The notes beneath the pieces are model-generated. The model was not told where the DNA came from and ran no database searches. It worked only from the letters and a program-made list of their open reading frames with translations. The position numbers were made by a program, and so were the translations under genes. A stretch of 53,049 nt of DNA from a virus, in IMG/VR virus record IMGVR_UViG_3300042197_000954, positions 1-53,049 of that record, one strand, 5' to 3'. Shown here piece after piece: positions 49,458-53,049 of this stretch. Position 1 is the first letter of the stretch. The number at the start of each line of letters is the position of its first letter.

Positions 49458-50090
49458 ATGAAACATCAAAACAATCATCCACCTAATTACTATCTGAACC
49501 TCGCAGAGGAAAGGAAAAAAACTTACAATCTAATCACTCCAACGGAAATGAACCTAAAAATGAGGGACTTCATTCCGTGTATCTACCAAAAATGTTCCCC
49601 AAATATGTACGGGCATGTTTTTAGTCAAAAAATTATTAAAGAAACAAACGGATTTTTCAAAACATCCCCTCACTCAATGGATAACGGAGATTTTTATTTT
49701 AATGTTGGTTATCAGAGTTTTTATGGTGAAATTAAAATTTCTTACAAGGGAAAAAATGGTGGTTACAGAATTACCAACATACGAGACCACCAAAAATTTA
49801 ATTTCTTTTTACTTTGTTTTGTCGATACCCAAAAAAGTTTTATCCCCCAATATTATGTTGTCCCCAAAGGGTCAATAACCGAAAGTAACTTTTTTTCATT
49901 AACACCTATGAACGGAACATTTTTATCTAATGTTAATAATGAAGTTGTACCAAAATCGACAAATGTGAAGCACGAATATTGTGAATGGTTTTTTAAAAAA
50001 CATAACATATTAAAAGGAAACAAATTTTCACATTTGAAACAATTTTTTAATGAAGATTTTATTAAAACAACTCAATTTTATCAACCTTAA
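49458..50090 (+). CDS. PD-(D/E)xK-like nuclease candidate
   Basis: This is a 210-residue protein. NGDFYFNVGYQSFYGEIKIS places an Asp about 12 residues before E-I-K, the spacing seen in PD-(D/E)xK restriction-type nucleases, followed by GGYRITNIRDHQKFNFFLLCFVD. The start at 49458 has the array TTATTATG context; the frame opens at 49398, upstream of the promoter -7 box. It is the first gene of a two-gene cassette. Activity is inferred from motif only. Confidence 0.6.
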   Translation: MKHQNNHPPNYYLNLAEERKKTYNLITPTEMNLKMRDFIPCIYQKCSPNMYGHVFSQKIIKETNGFFKTSPHSMDNGDFYFNVGYQSFYGEIKISYKGKNGGYRITNIRDHQKFNFFLLCFVDTQKSFIPQYYVVPKGSITESNFFSLTPMNGTFLSNVNNEVVPKSTNVKHEYCEWFFKKHNILKGNKFSHLKQFFNEDFIKTTQFYQP

Positions 50091-50101
50091 ATTTTTAAAC
50101 A

Positions 50102-51037
50102 ATGGAAACTAGAACACAATTTTCAAAACAAGAAGTCTGGTCAATCGACAAATTTTTATCCGTTCCTGTATATGAAAAAAACAGAACTATTGAACCCCGA
50201 CTTAAACGAATTACCAAACTTTTAAAAGATAACAAAAATCAAAGATTATTTGAAGTATCGGTTGGTGTTGCAACAAAAGATTTTGATGAAACATTATCTC
50301 GATACAAAAAGGATGATGTTTTTTGTCTGGATGGTAATTGTAGAAGTGAAGTTTGGAAAAGAAACCCATCATTATGTCCAGAAAATGTTTTGGTCAATGT
50401 TTATTCATTAGATACAAAAGAGAAATCGGACGAAACTTATTTCACTTTTGATAATTCATCAGCCAGTGAAACTTCCAGTGATAAAATGAGTGGTTTACTT
50501 CGTGAGAAAAACTATTCAGCAAAAAGTGATGTTATACGATATGGTAGAATGAACACTTTTCTTAAAAAATCAACTCGTTATTCTTGTGATAAAGATGGGG
50601 TGTATTTAATGAACTCATCGATTGAGAAAAAGTTAAATTTTCATTGGGATGAAGTTACATTTCTCGACCAATATCAACAAATTTTCAACAAAAGTGTAAA
50701 GGGGTCTTGTAATGTATATGCCGCATTATTGATGGTTGGTAAAAAGTATGGTGTTACTCACCCTCGTTTCAAAGTGTTACTTGATAACTATTGTAATGAA
50801 GAAACCGAAGTGAACAACAAAGATTATGTTGATGGTGTTACTTATGTTTTCAATACCTTGTATGGAAAACACAAAGAAATTTGGGGTAACAACGCATTTA
50901 GTGTTAATTGTTCACCTTTATTTGGAAAAATTTTGTTTTCTTTTGAAACATTTGTGTTGGGTAATTTTATTGAAAAAAACAACAAGAAAAAAGATAGTTT
51001 TTATATGGACTATTATCGGGATTTTTATTTCAGTTAA
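50102..51037 (+). CDS. ParB/sulfiredoxin-like fold protein
   Basis: This is a 311-residue protein. EPRLKRITKLLKDNKNQRLF, then DDVFCLDGNCRSEVWKR (77-87 LDGNCRSEVWK) and VLVNVYSLD, follow the ParB-type layout in which a G-N-x-R loop binds nucleotide. A helical C-terminus of about 190 residues is unassigned. It lies 11 nt after the nuclease-like gene in the same cassette. The pair could be a nucleic-acid-acting system. One of the longest genes in the array. Confidence 0.6.
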   Translation: METRTQFSKQEVWSIDKFLSVPVYEKNRTIEPRLKRITKLLKDNKNQRLFEVSVGVATKDFDETLSRYKKDDVFCLDGNCRSEVWKRNPSLCPENVLVNVYSLDTKEKSDETYFTFDNSSASETSSDKMSGLLREKNYSAKSDVIRYGRMNTFLKKSTRYSCDKDGVYLMNSSIEKKLNFHWDEVTFLDQYQQIFNKSVKGSCNVYAALLMVGKKYGVTHPRFKVLLDNYCNEETEVNNKDYVDGVTYVFNTLYGKHKEIWGNNAFSVNCSPLFGKILFSFETFVLGNFIEKNNKKKDSFYMDYYRDFYFS

Positions 51038-51056
51038 ACTCACCCCCTTTAATGAA

Positions 51057-51079
51057 CCCTCACCGAATGGTGGGGGTTT
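51057..51079 (+). terminator. Terminator with GAAT loop
   Basis: CCCTCACC / GGTGGGGG stem, loop changed to GAAT and the T-run interrupted (TTTATTG), so probably weaker. Confidence 0.75.
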
Positions 51080-51119
51080 ATTGTTTGAGGAGAATCCCTC
51101 AGAGCTACCGGGATGTTGG

Positions 51120-51147
51120 ATTTTGTCTGGATAATTCCAGATAAAAT
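51120..51147. repeat. Array palindrome 18 (28 bp, minimal)
   Basis: Arms nearly touch: ATTTTGTCTGGA then TTCCAGATAAAAT with about 3 bp between; right arm C-to-T. Confidence 0.85.
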
Positions 51148-51193
51148 TGGAGTCGGAATTCCGGCGTACCAAAATTGTTTTTTCAATGAATGG

Positions 51194-51223
51194 TTGTGTG
51201 TAATGATTTTCTTCTTATCTTTG
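51194..51223 (+). promoter_or_regulatory. Cassette promoter
   Basis: TTG at 51194, 19 bp, TATCTTTG at 51216-51223. Confidence 0.77.
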
Positions 51224-51243
51224 TATCGTTAAACCAATAAGAT

Positions 51244-51792
51244 ATGGAAAATACTTTAATCATTCATCCAAAGGATAAAACAACACAATTTTTGGATATT
51301 GTCTATAATCCAATTCCAAACAAAACTATCATAACAGGTGGTCTTTATAGGAAGGAAATCCACGAGTTAATTGAGGGACACGATAGAGTTATGATGTGTG
51401 GACACGGAAGTCCTGGCGGTTTGTTTTCCGTTGGACGATTTCCAAGTAATAACTTTTATGTCATCGACGATAAGTCAGTTGGTGTTCTCAAAAAGAAAAA
51501 CAATTCGATTTTTATCTGGTGTAATGCCGATAAATTTGTGAGAAACCACAACCTTAAAGGTTTCTTTTCGGGAATGTTTATCTCTGAACTTTACGAGGCT
51601 ACATATTGTGGTGTAAATTCAAACCAAGATGATGTTGATGAAAGTAATTACGGATTTTGTAATCTTTTATCCGAATGTATCAACGAACCGATTGAGAATA
51701 TGTATCAAAGTATAATTGAGGGGTATGGTAAAATTGCAAAAAGAAACTCCGTCGCAAAGTATAATCACGACCGATTGTATTTATTGGTTTAA
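51244..51792 (+). CDS. Caspase-fold (clan CD) peptidase candidate
   Basis: This is a 182-residue protein. A hydrophobic strand ending RVMMCGHGSPGGLF puts His54-Gly55 at a strand end. 39 residues later NSIFIWCNADKF puts Cys93 at the end of another strand. Strand-HG and strand-C is the order of the catalytic dyad in caspases, gingipains and CHAT domains. The protein is compact and has no signal peptide. It could cleave a host protein or act in programmed killing. The family is inferred from two motifs only. Confidence 0.5.
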   Translation: MENTLIIHPKDKTTQFLDIVYNPIPNKTIITGGLYRKEIHELIEGHDRVMMCGHGSPGGLFSVGRFPSNNFYVIDDKSVGVLKKKNNSIFIWCNADKFVRNHNLKGFFSGMFISELYEATYCGVNSNQDDVDESNYGFCNLLSECINEPIENMYQSIIEGYGKIAKRNSVAKYNHDRLYLLV

Positions 51793-51816
51793 CATTTGAA
51801 AGGGTAGGTCGTGATT

Positions 51817-51848
51817 GGGGATACTCACAAGGTATCCCCATTTTTTTT
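51817..51848 (+). terminator. Strong terminator, different sequence
   Basis: Perfect GGGGATAC / GTATCCCC stem with a 7-nt loop and T8. Its stem is related to that of the terminator at 42220. Confidence 0.85.
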
Positions 51849-51883
51849 GCTAAAAATTATAGGGGCCCAGCAAGCGGCCCGTG

Positions 51884-51932
51884 ATTTTGTCTGGAAATTT
51901 GTATTACATTCGTGGGGAATTCCAGACAAAAT
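51884..51932. repeat. Array palindrome 19 (49 bp)
   Basis: Full arms. Loop with TTTGTATTACATTCGTGGGG, the short-loop type. Confidence 0.87.
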
Positions 51933-51969
51933 TCAAAACCCCTCAGGTGGTTCACCCGTTGTTATAAAA

Positions 51970-52036
51970 TGTGGATAACTTGTGGAAAACTTTTTTATAG
52001 AAAAGGTTGTATGTAATGATTTTCTTATTATATTTG
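51970..52036 (+). promoter_or_regulatory. Cassette promoter with twin DnaA-like boxes
   Basis: Boxes at 51970 and 51981, TTG at 52007, TATATTTG at 52029-52036. Confidence 0.82.
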
Positions 52037-52061
52037 TATCGTTAAACTAAACCCCTTAATT

Positions 52062-52481
52062 ATAGCATCCTATACACTTGACCCCGAAGACCCAAGACAA
52101 GATGACAACTTGGGTAAAATGTTATGTTTTCACCGAAGATACTCTTTGGGAGATAAACACGGCTACAAATCCTATGACTATAATAGTTGGGAGGAAATGA
52201 AGTCCCATATTATTAAAGACAACGATGTATTAGTTATCTTACCACTATATCTATACGACCACTCTGGAATTACAATGAATACCACTGGATTCGGTTGTCC
52301 CTGGGATAGCGGACAAGTTGGTTGGATTTTTGCAACAAAGAAAGATGTTAGACAATGGTTTAACCTTAAAAAGATAACTAAACCTTATATTGATAAGGTA
52401 AGGGAAATTCTTTTGGGAGAAGTGAAGATGTATGACCGATACTTAACTGGTGAACACGAGTACGAGGAGATAGAAGACTAG
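52062..52481 (+). CDS. Conserved phage hypothetical with ATA at the start position
   Basis: The conserved N-terminal block YTLDPEDPRQDDNLGKMLCF, then HRRYSLGDKHGY, is one I know from many phage proteins, and it begins upstream of the first in-frame ATG (52110). At the position where other cassettes have TTATTATG, this one has AATTATA, giving ATA at 52062-52064, 25 nt after the -7 box. Either ATA is used as a start, a TTG at 52104 is used, or the gene has lost its start. From 52110 it would be 123 residues. No terminator follows; a lone palindrome left arm lies 7 nt after the stop. Confidence 0.65.
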   Translation: MASYTLDPEDPRQDDNLGKMLCFHRRYSLGDKHGYKSYDYNSWEEMKSHIIKDNDVLVILPLYLYDHSGITMNTTGFGCPWDSGQVGWIFATKKDVRQWFNLKKITKPYIDKVREILLGEVKMYDRYLTGEHEYEEIED

Positions 52482-52487
52482 CCCGTG

Positions 52488-52500
52488 TTTTTGTCTGGAA
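52488..52500 (+). repeat. Solitary left arm of the array palindrome
   Basis: TTTTTGTCTGGAA without a right arm before the next promoter. Confidence 0.7.
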
Positions 52501-52509
52501 AAAAAAGAT

Positions 52510-52540
52510 TTGGATAATTAAAATTTTGTTTCTACATTTG
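52510..52540 (+). promoter_or_regulatory. Cassette promoter, divergent type
   Basis: TTG at 52510, 20 bp, TACATTTG at 52533-52540. The flank is unlike the others and resembles the promoter at 42759. Confidence 0.65.
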
Positions 52541-52562
52541 TATTCAACTAAACCCATATTAT

Positions 52563-52778
52563 ATGTTCATTAAACTCACATTTTATCCGTCAAATAAACC
52601 CACGATACTCAATGTTTCGTCAATAAAATCAATTTACCAAGTTTATAACAAACAAGGTGGTGAATACAACACAAAAATTGAGTTCAATAATGGTTCTTAT
52701 GTTAATGTATATGAAACACTTGATGAAATTCTAATGGTTTTACCAAGCGAGAAAAGGGAGTGGGGGTTAAGTGAATGA
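52563..52778 (+). CDS. Hypothetical cassette protein
   Basis: This is a 71-residue beta-rich protein (MFIKLTFYPSNKPTILNVSS, KIEFNNGSYVNVYETLDEIL). It has the look of a small SH3-like or host-factor phage protein. No family is recognised. Confidence 0.75.
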   Translation: MFIKLTFYPSNKPTILNVSSIKSIYQVYNKQGGEYNTKIEFNNGSYVNVYETLDEILMVLPSEKREWGLSE

Positions 52779-52803
52779 TTGAACAATTTTCCACTCCGAG
52801 AAA

Positions 52804-52829
52804 CCCTCACCGAAAGGTGGGGGTTTTTT
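52804..52829 (+). terminator. GAAA-tetraloop terminator
   Basis: Common stem with T6, preceded by a GGAGTG / CACTCC hairpin as at 44080-44120. Confidence 0.85.
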
Positions 52830-52864
52830 ATTTCACCAATTTGAGCTTGGGCAACATGTTTGTC

Positions 52865-52904
52865 ATTTTGTCTGGAAAAGGGTGTATGACATTCCAGACA
52901 AAAT
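52865..52904. repeat. Array palindrome 20 (40 bp)
   Basis: Compact type with full arms. Confidence 0.87.
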
Positions 52905-52972
52905 CCCCTGGCGTGTTTTTGCTGTAAATCACATTCCAGACAAAATCCCCTGGCGCGTTTTCGCTGTAAATT
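52889..52972. repeat. 42-bp tandem repeat, 2 copies
   Basis: The unit begins ACATTCCAGACAAAATCCCC and continues TGGCGYGTTTTYGCTGTAAAT. A further AGCGCGTTTTTGCT fragment follows. No gene is present from 52779 to the window end. Confidence 0.8.
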
Positions 52973-52996
52973 TTTTAGCGCGTTTTTGCTAGTTAT

Positions 52997-53046
52997 CCCA
53001 CATTTTGTCTGGAAAAGGATGTATGACATTCCAGACAAAATGTGGG
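52997..53046. repeat. Array palindrome 21, extended arms
   Basis: Arms lengthened to 18 bp (CCCACATTTTGTCTGGAA and its complement); the longest dyad of the set. Confidence 0.87.
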
Positions 53047-53049
53047 GTT

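Noticed and set aside
39216-53046. CRISPR array
   Set aside because: Repeats are inverted pairs spaced by genes, not regular direct repeats with spacers, and there are no cas genes.
39000-53049. Integron-like gene cassette array (attC sites)
   Set aside because: Each unit has its own promoter, there is no integrase in the window, and the palindromes lack paired RYYYAAC/GTTRRRY core boxes. GTTAAAC appears only in leaders of some cassettes.
1-53049. tRNA or rRNA genes
   Set aside because: No cloverleaf-like GC-rich segment with TTC and CCA-type ends or rRNA-like stretch was noticed. A covariance-model scan was not possible, so absence is not proven.

Overview
The window looks like part of a large tailed-phage genome whose host is a member of the Bacteroidota. 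It is AT-rich and carries a GH19 endolysin, small tightly packed genes, a CBS-less IMPDH/GMP reductase, virion-type genes and strand-switching blocks. More than 20 promoters match the Bacteroidota pattern (TTG, 19 bp, TAnnTTTG), and starts lack Shine-Dalgarno sites. I saw no rRNA, tRNA, CRISPR array, integrase or transposase. Taxonomy is inferred from these signs only.

Region 1 (1-13.9 kb, minus strand) is one long operon of sugar and glycan genes: nucleotide-sugar epimerase and dehydrogenase, five class I or FkbM methyltransferase units, GT-A glycosyltransferases, an HtrL-like fusion protein, an SGNH-like fusion, a 2OG-Fe(II) oxygenase and two GT60-like GlcNAc transferases. It probably decorates virion or host surface glycans.

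Region 2 (14-29 kb, both strands) holds nucleotide metabolism (IMPDH/GMPR-like, Nmad1-like), a secreted non-specific nuclease, a GIY-YIG-like protein and the endolysin. It also holds many proteins that share a short amphipathic N-terminal leader resembling the capsid-targeting peptides of T4 internal proteins. Several of these genes have an ATATTTATA box just upstream of the start, a candidate middle/late promoter.

Region 3 (29.1-36.4 kb, minus) is a tandem family of eight paralogues built from a 27-residue (81-bp) repeat, about 53 units in all. A leader-bearing WC-family protein sits inside the family. Leader-bearing proteins, including a predicted HExxH metallopeptidase, continue to 38.7 kb.

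Region 4 (38.7-53.0 kb, plus) is the most unusual part. It is an array of about 20 small transcription cassettes, each with [paired DnaA-like boxes, 17 nt, TTG, 19 nt, TATATTTG] - short leader - one or two small genes - near-identical GAAA-tetraloop terminator - a recurring palindrome with arms ATTTTGTCTGGAA / TTCCAGACAAAAT. The genes differ while the control DNA between them is almost constant, and two cassettes contain no gene at all. The closest concept I know is the promoter/stem-loop modules (PeSLs) that shuffle genes in hyperplastic regions of T4-like phages. This version has different parts: Bacteroidota promoter, DnaA-like boxes and an additional palindrome. Encoded products include DUF4314- and DUF3846-like proteins, a PD-(D/E)xK-like plus ParB-like pair, a candidate caspase-fold protein and many unknowns.
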